A stretch of 64,000 bases of DNA from assembly GCA_902464645.1 (NCBI GenBank), contig CABQKL010000001.1:1-64000 (forward strand), in the 5' to 3' direction. Origin of the DNA: an uncultured Collinsella sp. (lineage in GTDB: Bacteria > Actinomycetota > Coriobacteriia > Coriobacteriales > Coriobacteriaceae). The notes beneath the pieces were generated by a model. That model was not told the DNA's origin. It did no database searches and saw nothing but the letters and a program-made list of their open reading frames with translations. Below, piece by piece: positions 18,470 to 25,419 of the stretch. How positions within the stretch are numbered: the first letter of the stretch is position 1; every line of letters starts with the position of its first letter. The position numbers and the translations under genes are program-made.

Positions 18470-18988
18470 TTACGCCTCGTTTTCGATGGTGGCGCGGGCA
18501 CGCTCGGCAGTCAGTTCTGCCAGACGCTCCTCGTCTACCAGGGTGAGGCCCTTGGTCGGGCATGCCTCGGCACACGCCGGACCGCCGGGACGGTCCACGC
18601 ACAGGTCGCACTTGAGCACGAAGCTCTTAGTCTGCGAACCGACGCGAACGTCACCCATCAAGACGGGGACCTGCGTGGTCGCCACGCTCACGGCGCCAAA
18701 GGGGCATGCCATGACGCAGCTCTTGCAGCCAATGCAGTTGTCCTCGTTGACGCCGATGCGATGGTTCTTTGGATCAAAGAACAAGGCGCCCGTAGGACAA
18801 GCCTTGGCGCACGGGGCATCCTCGCAGTGATGGCAAGCCACCGGTGCGGAGATCTCGTACGTACGCGTCACGCGCAGGCGCGGCGCGGCGATGTTGCCGG
18901 GAATATCGTGTGCCTCGATGCACGCCGCCATACAGGTTTGGCATCCAATGCAGCGTGAAGAATCAGCCACAACTCGTTTATTGCCCAT
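18470..18988 (-). CDS. 4Fe-4S ferredoxin-type electron-transfer subunit (HycB/FdhB-like)
   Basis: This 172-aa protein carries CIGCQTCMAAC, CHHCEDAPC, CIGCKSCVMACP and CDLC...C motifs, the four-cluster HycB layout. As first gene of the operon, 74 nt before fdhF, it is probably the direct electron acceptor of FdhF, while hyfA encodes a second one. The ATG at 18988 is preceded by GGAGGGAG. An in-frame GTG at 19096 with a distant GGAGG would add 36 residues unlike the family and was not chosen. Confidence 0.92.
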   Translation of the reverse strand: MGNKRVVADSSRCIGCQTCMAACIEAHDIPGNIAAPRLRVTRTYEISAPVACHHCEDAPCAKACPTGALFFDPKNHRIGVNEDNCIGCKSCVMACPFGAVSVATTQVPVLMGDVRVGSQTKSFVLKCDLCVDRPGGPACAEACPTKGLTLVDEERLAELTAERARATIENEA

Positions 18989-19166
18989 GTTGTTCACTCC
19001 CTCCTGAATCCCATGCCGGAGAGACCCTGTCGACGTTGCCCCAAGCCGCCCGTGGCCTGGCGTCGGCATATCGAATGCATGCGGCGAAACAGGCACTTCG
19101 ATAGAATTCCTCCAACGATATACAGGTTAAATATACGCAGTTGCAGGTGGCAAACTTGAGCATAAG

Positions 19167-19192
19167 CCCTGCAATACGGGTGTATTGCAGGG
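19167..19192. promoter_or_regulatory. Perfect 11-bp inverted repeat upstream of the formate hydrogenlyase operon
   Basis: CCCTGCAATAC and its reverse complement are separated by GGGT. The site lies about 180 nt upstream of the first operon gene and 225 nt upstream of the toxin-antitoxin operon on the other strand. It could be an operator for a dimeric regulator of either direction or a hairpin in a leader. The 320-nt gap between the two operons otherwise shows AT-rich promoter-like sequence but no convincing -35/-10 pair. Confidence 0.5.
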
Positions 19193-19350
19193 GTTTTGAC
19201 AGGTTGGAATTATTCTCTAGAAGCTATAAAGGTGAGTGTATTACATGCGTACATCCAAGGGAGATTTCACGCTCGTTTCTGAAAGATGTAGTACGTTTGT
19301 AATATCGTTTACACTCAATTACTCTAGTGCAATAAAGTAGTGGTTGTAAG

Positions 19351-19370
19351 ATTGGCTATTATTAGCCGAT
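19351..19370. promoter_or_regulatory. Candidate operator of the toxin-antitoxin operon
   Basis: An inverted repeat GGCTA-TTAT-TAGCC (extended by flanking AT/TA pairs) lies 47 nt before the antitoxin start, in an AT-rich stretch. RelB-family antitoxins usually bind such palindromes in their own promoter. No direct evidence beyond symmetry and position. Confidence 0.4.
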
Positions 19371-19417
19371 GTTGTATTTGACTATTCAAATTGCACGCTC
19401 ATTAAGGGAGGCCAGTG

Positions 19418-19741
19418 ATGTCATCGACTCAAAAACGAGCCATCCTGCAGGTGCGCATTCGCGAGGAAGACAAGCAGCATGCCGAGCGTCTTTACGACGC
19501 CATGGGCACATCGCTCGCCGAGGCTGTCCGTTTATTTGTCGCGCAAAGCATTTTGATGCGCAAGCTCCCCTTTCAGCCGGTCGCCGTGCGCTCAAAGGAC
19601 GGCACGGCCGCCTATGGACTGCTCAAAGCATACGGGGACCCCAATCGCCGCTCCGAGGAGCGCAATGCCTGGATTGAATACCTAGCCACAGAAAGCGACG
19701 AGTCGGTTTTGGGTCCCGAGGAAGTAGATATCCATGAGTAG
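19418..19741 (+). CDS. RelB/DinJ-family antitoxin
   Basis: The 107-aa protein has an N-terminal ribbon-helix-helix-like segment (ILQVRIREEDKQHAERLYDAMG) followed by a helical stretch ending in FVAQSILMRKLPF, the layout of RelB/DinJ antitoxins. It should repress its promoter and neutralise the toxin encoded next. The ATG at 19418 has GGGAGG at ideal spacing; a GTG one codon earlier is possible. Its last 8 nt overlap the PIN gene, as in coupled toxin-antitoxin pairs. Confidence 0.75.
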   Translation: MSSTQKRAILQVRIREEDKQHAERLYDAMGTSLAEAVRLFVAQSILMRKLPFQPVAVRSKDGTAAYGLLKAYGDPNRRSEERNAWIEYLATESDESVLGPEEVDIHE

Positions 19742-20210
19742 CACCATCATCGACGAGACCGTCATCCTTCGCTACCTGCTTAACGACGACGAGGTCCTGT
19801 CACCGCGCGCCGCCAAGGTCATCGCCACGCGCACCGCACGTGTCTACCCCGAAATCATCACGCGCGTCGTGGTCACGCTGCGCGACGTCTATAAGGTTCC
19901 CCGCGTTGAAATTGCTGCGGCCATGAAAAGGCTGCTCGATGACGTCATGGTCGACGAGCCCACCGTTGTCGCCCTTGCCGTCAAACTCTTCGGCAAGACC
20001 CATATGGACTTTACCGACTGCCTCCTCGCAGCCCGAACCGCCATCTACAACGATGATGTCGTGAGCTTTGGCAAGCCCATCATCCAAGGCATGATCGATT
20101 ACCGCCGTAAACGCCAAACCGCCGCCGACGCTCGCGACCGCGCCGCCGAAGCCCGCAGCCAAAGCACCGACTCCACCATCGACAAGCTCCGCCATCACGG
20201 TCGCCACTAA
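19734..20210 (+). CDS. PIN-domain protein, probable toxin
   Basis: The 158-aa product has a PIN-like start (IDETVILRYLLNDDE) and the acidic DFTDCLLAA motif near residue 93, as in VapC-type RNases. The glutamate expected in the region ITRVVVTLRDVYKV seems to be replaced by a hydrophobic residue, so one of the usual metal-binding acids may be missing. A charged tail rich in Arg and Ala follows the domain. It overlaps the antitoxin gene by 8 nt. Toxicity is inferred from context. Confidence 0.7.
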   Translation: MSSTIIDETVILRYLLNDDEVLSPRAAKVIATRTARVYPEIITRVVVTLRDVYKVPRVEIAAAMKRLLDDVMVDEPTVVALAVKLFGKTHMDFTDCLLAARTAIYNDDVVSFGKPIIQGMIDYRRKRQTAADARDRAAEARSQSTDSTIDKLRHHGRH

Positions 20211-20225
20211 CCCCATCCCCACCTG

Positions 20226-20288
20226 AGTTGCGGTGAAATACGGACTGATGCCTTTAAAGGCCACAACAGTCCGTATTTCACCGCAACT
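20226..20288 (+). repeat. Palindromic intergenic repeat, family I, copy 1
   Basis: Perfect 22-bp arms beginning AGTTGCGGTGAAATACGG enclose a 19-nt loop that itself holds GCCTTTAAAGGC. The upstream flank CCCCACCT is shared with copy 3 and, in inverted form, copy 2. The right arm encodes the last residues and the stop of the convergent minus-strand gene. Confidence 0.9.
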
Positions 20289-21318
20289 TATTGAAGGTGG
20301 ACCGCGAACGATTTCGCCATCGGGAGTCGGCGTAGGGTTTTATTGTCGGAATGCCGTAACCGCGCATCATGGCACCGAACGATTCTACGTCGTAGGTGTC
20401 CGAGAGTTTGAAATGAATGACGTTGTGGCCCATGGCGCGAAGGTTCGCGTCGCGCATGAGGGCCGCTCGATACGTTTTTGCCGCCGCCCGCTCTGGATCA
20501 TTTTGAGCCTCGTCTTCAAACTTGCCTAGCCCATGCAGCTCTGCCAGCGTCCATGAGCCGTCTGGCATCTGCCAGCCATAATCTGCTAGATAATAGCCAG
20601 CGTTTCCCGGTCGCGTTATCTCAACTTGAAGCTCGGGCGCGGCAACCCCAGCGAGAATCATCGCTGCTCTCGCCTCAGACTCGCCGCCATTGTCTGACCT
20701 GCCGTCCATATACTCAAAAACGTCAAAAGCACGCGCGATGCCATGCAGCCCTCGACAATTTGCCTGCGCATATGCTCGCAGCTCTTCGCGTTCGACATCG
20801 TACTCACGGGCCAAGCCATCGACATAACCCAGCGCATAGCGAAAGGCGCTCGATCGCGCGATATCAACAACCGTTCGACACGGATCCGTCAGTGTAAACA
20901 GACCAAGCCGCCACACTTCGCCCGGGCGCCAGCGCTTGTATTCAACGAACTCATACGTATCACGCCTTGTAGACCGTGGCAGCAGCACTTGCACTTTATC
21001 CAGAAGCGTATACGCCGAGCCGATGCCGTAGAGCAACGCTGCTGTCGCTCCGCAAAACACAGCATCCGGTTCAACGACCGCAATAGCGGATGCCAGCTGA
21101 AAGATACGATCTTCAACCCCAAGATTATTCCAATAGACCGGATCCGCATACACATGGTTGTAAAGACGAAGCATGAGCTCTTCCTGCATAAGCTCGCGCG
21201 CACGGCGTTCATCCCAAGGATCAATTGTTATAAGCAGCTGTCCATCTTGATGAATTCCAACGGCCGAGAATAGCATCCTTGCATAGGACTGCGGAAAATG
21301 TTTGCCTTTATCGAGCAT
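20278..21318 (-). CDS. AbiEi-like winged-helix plus DUF559/Vsr-like endonuclease-fold protein
   Basis: The 346-aa protein has a middle part with AVFCGATAALLYGIG and TDPCRTVVDIARS, as in the actinobacterial AbiEi-type/DUF559 family. The C-terminal domain has the PD-(D/E)XK pattern: SEARA, then YYLADYGW, LAELHGLGKF and a closing RDANLRAMGHNVIHF. Substrate and role are unknown; defence or mobility is possible. The gene is bracketed by inverted family I palindromes, and its stop codon lies inside copy 1, so the last three residues come from the repeat. The start is uncertain: ATGs lie at 21336, 21330 and 21318; only the last has a weak GGGG upstream. Confidence 0.7.
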   Translation of the reverse strand: MLDKGKHFPQSYARMLFSAVGIHQDGQLLITIDPWDERRARELMQEELMLRLYNHVYADPVYWNNLGVEDRIFQLASAIAVVEPDAVFCGATAALLYGIGSAYTLLDKVQVLLPRSTRRDTYEFVEYKRWRPGEVWRLGLFTLTDPCRTVVDIARSSAFRYALGYVDGLAREYDVEREELRAYAQANCRGLHGIARAFDVFEYMDGRSDNGGESEARAAMILAGVAAPELQVEITRPGNAGYYLADYGWQMPDGSWTLAELHGLGKFEDEAQNDPERAAAKTYRAALMRDANLRAMGHNVIHFKLSDTYDVESFGAMMRGYGIPTIKPYADSRWRNRSRSTFNKLR

Positions 21319-21503
21319 GGCCAACCCCATAACCATCACGGCGGAGAGAATACCATTACGCTATCGCATGCTTCCGTCCGCAGGCCTTGCCAAAAGCTGA
21401 CCAAAAGCTTGACGTCGCAGGTCAGAGCTTCAAAAAATATTTCCACTCTCGGTAGACGGTCGCTACGATCCTCCCAACGGCATCAAAATCCAACCTTACA
21501 AAT

Positions 21504-21569
21504 AGTTGCGGTGAAATACGGACTACATGGGCCATAAAAGCCGAAAACAGTCCGTATTTCACCGCAACT
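21504..21569 (-). repeat. Palindromic intergenic repeat, family I, copy 2 (inverted)
   Basis: Perfect 21-bp arms with the AGTTGCGGTGAAATACGG core enclose a 24-nt loop. The flank AGGTGGGG lies on the right side, so this copy is inverted relative to copy 1. Together they flank the DUF559-like gene. The rest of the 310-nt gap 21340-21650 holds that gene's upstream region and the tRNA terminator; I see no further gene. Confidence 0.9.
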
Positions 21570-21603
21570 TAGGTGGGGATGTGGGGTCCCCGGCACGTTT
21601 ACG

Positions 21604-21639
21604 AAAACGGCTCTGATCCCAAAGGGAATCAGAGCCGTT
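21604..21639 (-). terminator. Terminator of the tRNA-Pro/tRNA-Gly transcript
   Basis: On the minus strand an ACGGCTCTGAT/ATCAGAGCCGT stem extended by CCC/GGG around a short loop is followed by TTTT. It lies 12 nt after the tRNA-Gly CCA end. Confidence 0.9.
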
Positions 21640-21650
21640 AAGCTATCTTG

Positions 21651-21724
21651 TGGAGCGGGCGACGGGAATCGAACCCGCGTCATCAGCTTGGAAGGCTGGG
21701 GTTCTACCATTGAACTACGCCCGC
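21651..21724 (-). tRNA. tRNA-Gly (anticodon TCC), CCA encoded
   Basis: The minus strand folds as a cloverleaf: acceptor GCGGGCG/CGCCCGC, D arm with AATGGTAGA, anticodon loop CTTCCAA, T arm GGGTTCGATTCCC. The discriminator base is U and CCA is encoded at 21651-21653. It reads GGA glycine codons. It is cotranscribed with tRNA-Pro, 6 nt upstream. Confidence 0.97.
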
Positions 21725-21730
21725 AAGATA

Positions 21731-21807
21731 TGGTCGGGACGACAGGATTTGAACCTGCGACATCCTGCTCCCAAAGCAGGCGCGCTACCAAACTGCGCCA
21801 CGTCCCG
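21731..21807 (-). tRNA. tRNA-Pro (anticodon TGG), CCA encoded
   Basis: The cloverleaf has acceptor CGGGACG/CGTCCCG, a D arm with TTTGGTAGC, anticodon stem CCTGC/GCAGG with loop TTTGGGA and T arm CAGGTTCAAATCCTG. Discriminator A and an encoded CCA at 21731-21733 are present. Confidence 0.97.
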
Positions 21808-21858
21808 AAGGTGTTGAGCAGCTAAGGCATAAACCTTGCGTGTCCCAAAGCGAAGGAA

Positions 21859-21887
21859 ATTATAGGGGAGACTCCCCGCCTGTGCAA
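21859..21887 (-). promoter_or_regulatory. Promoter of the tRNA-Pro/tRNA-Gly operon
   Basis: On the minus strand TTGCAC (21887-21882), a 17-nt spacer and TATAAT (21864-21859) form a near-consensus promoter about 50 nt upstream of tRNA-Pro. The spacer contains a GGGGAG/CTCCCC palindrome. Confidence 0.8.
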
Positions 21888-21898
21888 GCATTGATGCC

Positions 21899-23257
21899 TT
21901 AGCTCCTCGAATGTGCGACAAACTGGCTATGAACCAGACCAATCACAAACGCGACCACAGCAACCGGCGCCCACGCAGCACCGATATCTGCCAGCGGCAA
22001 CGCATCGAACGGTAGCCAGGCCCCCGCAAAGAACGCATCGCGGACCGAGGTGATCACGCTCTGCACCGCGACGACGCCGCCGACCCAAACCCACACCTGC
22101 GGATGCGCGTCACAAAAACCGTGCACCAGGCCCATCAGCACCAGCACGATGGCAACGGGATACAAGGCGTTGAGCATGGGCACCGAGAACATAAGGATCA
22201 CGTCGAGGCCCACGTTGGAGAGCACGCACGAAAACGTTGCGAACACAAAGGCGAGAATCGCAAAGGGACGGCGCATGGCCTCCTCGGAAGCCTCCGCTCC
22301 CCCTTCGACCACATACGTCTCGCAGAAGTAACGCGAGCAGCAGCTGATAAGGCCGATACAGACATTCATGCAGGCGAGGAAGAAAATCGCAAAGACGACA
22401 ACCGTGCCGGCTAGGCCAAAGTGCATAGAGGCCGAACGCGCAAGGATCGCGGCGCCGTTGGTGGCGTCGGGCATAACCGTGCCGAGCTGCATACCGGCAA
22501 GCGCCAGGCCGCAGTAGATGATGGCCATGAGCACGCCGGCGATCACACCGGAACGCGAAATCTCGAAGGCCACGCGCTTGTCATCGGTAACGCCCAACTC
22601 GTGGATGGTCTCAGCGATGATGATGCCAAAGGCGAGCGACGCGAGCAGGTCCATGGTCTGATAGCCAGTCAAAAAGCCCTGCACGGCGGCGCCGGCATTG
22701 TAGGGGGCCTGTGGCGCGGCTGCGGGACCCAGCGGCGACACCACGGCGGCACCCACGACCAGCACGATGAGCGCAATGAGCGCGGGGCCCGTAATGCGGC
22801 CGAGCACGCGTGTGATAACACCCGGGCGCAGCGTGAGCACAAACGCGACGACGAAGAACCCGATGGCAAACACCAGACGTGCCGTGCCGAGCGAAACACC
22901 CTCGGGCAGCAGCGGCACCAGCATTTCGAACGCCGTAGAGCTTGTGCGAGGAATGGCCAGGCACGGGCCGATGGCCAGATAGACCGCCGCAACGAAGAAT
23001 TCGCCAAACTTGGGATGCACGCGGCCGGCAAGCTCGCGCGCCGTTCCGGCAAGCGCCACGGCGATAAAGCCCATGACGGGCAGGCCGATGGCGGCGATGA
23101 GAAAGCCGAGCATGGCGACCGGCGTGGCAGAACCTGCCTGCAGCGCCAGCAGTGGCGGAATAATGAGGTTGCCGGCGCCAAAGAGCATCGAGAATAGGGC
23201 GATGCCGACGGTGACGACATGGTCGGAGCGCAGACCGCGCGGCGCGGATGAGGCCAT
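21899..23257 (-). CDS. brnQ: Branched-chain amino acid permease, BrnQ/LIVCS family
   Basis: The 452-aa membrane protein has about twelve hydrophobic segments and the family signature FGAGNLIIPP near the N-terminus, with GYQTMDLLASLAFG in the middle. BrnQ proteins import leucine, isoleucine and valine with Na+ or H+. The ATG at 23257 is preceded by AAAGG; a long in-frame extension upstream reads through the intergenic region and the end of the neighbouring gene and is rejected. It is the last gene on this strand before the tRNA operon. Confidence 0.92.
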   Translation of the reverse strand: MASSAPRGLRSDHVVTVGIALFSMLFGAGNLIIPPLLALQAGSATPVAMLGFLIAAIGLPVMGFIAVALAGTARELAGRVHPKFGEFFVAAVYLAIGPCLAIPRTSSTAFEMLVPLLPEGVSLGTARLVFAIGFFVVAFVLTLRPGVITRVLGRITGPALIALIVLVVGAAVVSPLGPAAAPQAPYNAGAAVQGFLTGYQTMDLLASLAFGIIIAETIHELGVTDDKRVAFEISRSGVIAGVLMAIIYCGLALAGMQLGTVMPDATNGAAILARSASMHFGLAGTVVVFAIFFLACMNVCIGLISCCSRYFCETYVVEGGAEASEEAMRRPFAILAFVFATFSCVLSNVGLDVILMFSVPMLNALYPVAIVLVLMGLVHGFCDAHPQVWVWVGGVVAVQSVITSVRDAFFAGAWLPFDALPLADIGAAWAPVAVVAFVIGLVHSQFVAHSRS

Positions 23258-23325
23258 AGACACACCTTTCGGGTCGAAACAAAAACGGGACGGGCAAAAA
23301 CACCCATCCCGCAAGTATATACGCT

Positions 23326-24465
23326 CTAGCAGGCTAAATCGCGTAAAGCGTCGATCGCGGTGTCGACTTCCTCGTCCGTGTTGAAATACCCAAACGAGAA
23401 GCGGACGACGCCCTGGCGCTCGGTACCCAGTGCACGGTGCATGAGCGGGGCGCAATGGGCGCCGGGGCGCGTCGCAATCCCCCACCCTTGCATGAGCGCA
23501 TCCGAGATCTCGGCCGAATCGATATCGCCCACGTTGAGCGACACAATTGCAGAGCGCGTCGGCTGGTCAAAGGCGCCGTAAAGCTTGATCTCCGGGATTT
23601 CGCGCACGCCGGCAAGAAAGCGATCAGCGAGCGCACGCTCGCTGGAAGCAATCGCCTCGACCCCACCCTGGGCCTCGATAAAGTCGAGACCAGCGGATAG
23701 GCCCGCTATGCCGTGACCGTTGAGCGTGCCCGCCTCGAGGCGCGTGGGCCACTCAAGCGGCTGCAGCGCATCGAAGCTGCGCACGCCCGTGCCGCCCATG
23801 GCCCACGGAGCCACGTCAATGTCCTCCGCCACGGCCAGACCACCGGTGCCTTGGGGTCCCATGAGCCCCTTGTGGCCGGTAAAACACACGACGTCGAGCC
23901 CCATGGTATCCATGTCAATCTTCGCCGTACCGGCAGACTGAGAGGCGTCGACGATAACCAGCGCGCCGGCCGCATGAGCCACAGCCGCCACACGTGCAAC
24001 ATCAACGGAGTTGCCGGTCACATTGGAGGCGTGCGTCACCACCACGGCACGCGTGCCCGGCGTGACCAGCTGCTCGAGTTCGTCGTAGTCGAGCACGCCG
24101 TTCGCGTCGCAGCCCGCATACTCAACGGTCACGCCCTGCTCTACCGCCAGGCGATTGAGCGGACGCAGCACGGAGTTATGCTCGAGCACCGTCGTGACCA
24201 CACGATCGCCGGGACGCACCACGCCATTGATGACGGTGTTGAGCGCCGCGGTGGAGTTGGGCGTAAAACAAACATGGTCTGCCCTCGGGCAACCTAAAAA
24301 GCGCGCAAGCTTAGTGCGGCAGCCATGAATCGTGCGCGCCGCATCGAGCGCGCCCGACGTCGCGCCACGTCCGGCATTGCCGAGCGAGCACATCGCCTGC
24401 GTCACGGCATCGATCACCGTCTGCGGCTTATGCATGGTCGTCGCCGCGTTATCCAGGTAGATCAT
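23326..24465 (-). CDS. Cysteine desulfurase / selenocysteine lyase-like aminotransferase (class V)
   Basis: The 379-aa PLP enzyme starts with YLDNAATT, has the CFTGHKGLMGPQG lysine motif and the RPGAHCAPLMH loop with the presumed catalytic cysteine. It belongs to the desulfurase family often found beside yedF and selD. I infer that it delivers selenium (from selenocysteine) or sulfur for selenophosphate synthesis; the sequence alone does not tell which. The start ATG overlaps the stop of the DUF3343 gene in an ATGA junction, so both are coupled. The last residue is Cys. Confidence 0.88.
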   Translation of the reverse strand: MIYLDNAATTMHKPQTVIDAVTQAMCSLGNAGRGATSGALDAARTIHGCRTKLARFLGCPRADHVCFTPNSTAALNTVINGVVRPGDRVVTTVLEHNSVLRPLNRLAVEQGVTVEYAGCDANGVLDYDELEQLVTPGTRAVVVTHASNVTGNSVDVARVAAVAHAAGALVIVDASQSAGTAKIDMDTMGLDVVCFTGHKGLMGPQGTGGLAVAEDIDVAPWAMGGTGVRSFDALQPLEWPTRLEAGTLNGHGIAGLSAGLDFIEAQGGVEAIASSERALADRFLAGVREIPEIKLYGAFDQPTRSAIVSLNVGDIDSAEISDALMQGWGIATRPGAHCAPLMHRALGTERQGVVRFSFGYFNTDEEVDTAIDALRDLAC

Positions 24466-24713
24466 CGCACGACCTCCCACATGTCGATTACCGTAAAGCC
24501 CTCGGTGGGGACGCCCGCCGCGGCAAGCTCGCCGCGCAGCAGGTCCTCATCGGCAGGCAACGCCTTCCATGCCAAACCGCAGCCGGCAGCGACCTCCCCG
24601 GGTACGGGAATCGTTCGCCCGGGAAGGCTGCGCTCGATGCACAGGGACTCGCACCCCATGGCGGCCGCCGTGGTGGGAAACGTGATGACAAGCGCCGGGC
24701 GCTTCTCCCTCAT
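24462..24713 (-). CDS. DUF3343 family putative selenium/sulfur-relay protein
   Basis: The 83-aa product matches the DUF3343 family: FPTTAAAMGCE, then GRTIPVPGEVAAGCGLAWKA. The family is small and soluble, has a conserved cysteine and clusters with yedF, selD and a class V desulfurase. It may bind or present selenium-bearing intermediates; this is inferred from context. ATG at 24713 with GGAG 5 nt upstream; the stop overlaps the desulfurase start. Confidence 0.85.
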   Translation of the reverse strand: MREKRPALVITFPTTAAAMGCESLCIERSLPGRTIPVPGEVAAGCGLAWKALPADEDLLRGELAAAGVPTEGFTVIDMWEVVR

Positions 24714-24732
24714 GGCAACTCCAACCAATACG

Positions 24733-25359
24733 CTACGGGCGCACGACGCGCACGGCCTGCTCCATCTTCTCCACAATCACGTACATGTTGGTGACCTCGC
24801 CCACCGCAAGCTGGTCTTTAATGCCATAGTGGTCGAGGCAGGTACCGCAGGTGAGAATCTCGACACCCTGCTCGGCCAGACCCTTCAGGTCGTCGAGCAC
24901 CGGCGAGCCCTCGACGGTGAGCTTGGCGCCGCCGTTGTAGAACAGCATGGTCGCGGGCAGCTCCTCCTGCTGCGTCACGGCAAAGATAAACGCCTTCATG
25001 AGCTTGTGGCCCAGCTCGTCGTCGCCACGGCCCATGCAGTCGGTGTAGACGGAAATGACAAGCTTGCCCTTGCCGGCGCTGGCATCACAGAAGGCAGCGC
25101 CATCCTGCTCGGGATCGGCCACGGCAACGGCGCCAGAGGTCGCCACGGTCACGTGCCACTCGGCGTCAGAAACCTTCTCGACCGAGGCCGTGCAGCCTTT
25201 CTCCTGCGCCATCTTGGAAATGTTCTTGACGGCGGTCTCATTATCGACCGAGGTCACGACGGCGCCCTCGCCATCGAGCTGCTTCAGGGCTTTGAGCGTC
25301 TTGACGACGGGTAGCGGGCAGGCATCGCCCATGGCATTGACTTCAATTTTGGTAGACAT
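24733..25359 (-). CDS. yedF: YedF selenium-metabolism protein (TusA-like + DsrE-like)
   Basis: The 208-aa protein joins an N-terminal TusA/SirA-like domain (MGDACPLPVVKTLKAL, with the CPxP motif) to a C-terminal DsrE-like domain with ILTCGTCLDHYG. YedF is a persulfide- or perselenide-carrier-like protein that co-occurs with SelD. It lies 60 nt after selD and 19 nt before DUF3343, so the three probably share a transcript with the desulfurase. A GAAAGGA site precedes the ATG. Confidence 0.92.
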   Translation of the reverse strand: MSTKIEVNAMGDACPLPVVKTLKALKQLDGEGAVVTSVDNETAVKNISKMAQEKGCTASVEKVSDAEWHVTVATSGAVAVADPEQDGAAFCDASAGKGKLVISVYTDCMGRGDDELGHKLMKAFIFAVTQQEELPATMLFYNGGAKLTVEGSPVLDDLKGLAEQGVEILTCGTCLDHYGIKDQLAVGEVTNMYVIVEKMEQAVRVVRP

Positions 25360-25419
25360 AGCTTTTCCTTTCGAAAGAACCGTTCTAGAGAACGGTAAAC
25401 AGTTACATAAACGTGCGGG

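Noticed and set aside
18978..19163. A 61-codon Cys-rich minus-strand ORF in the leader of the formate operon
   Set aside because: No proper ribosome binding site; it overlaps the first real gene of the operon out of frame.
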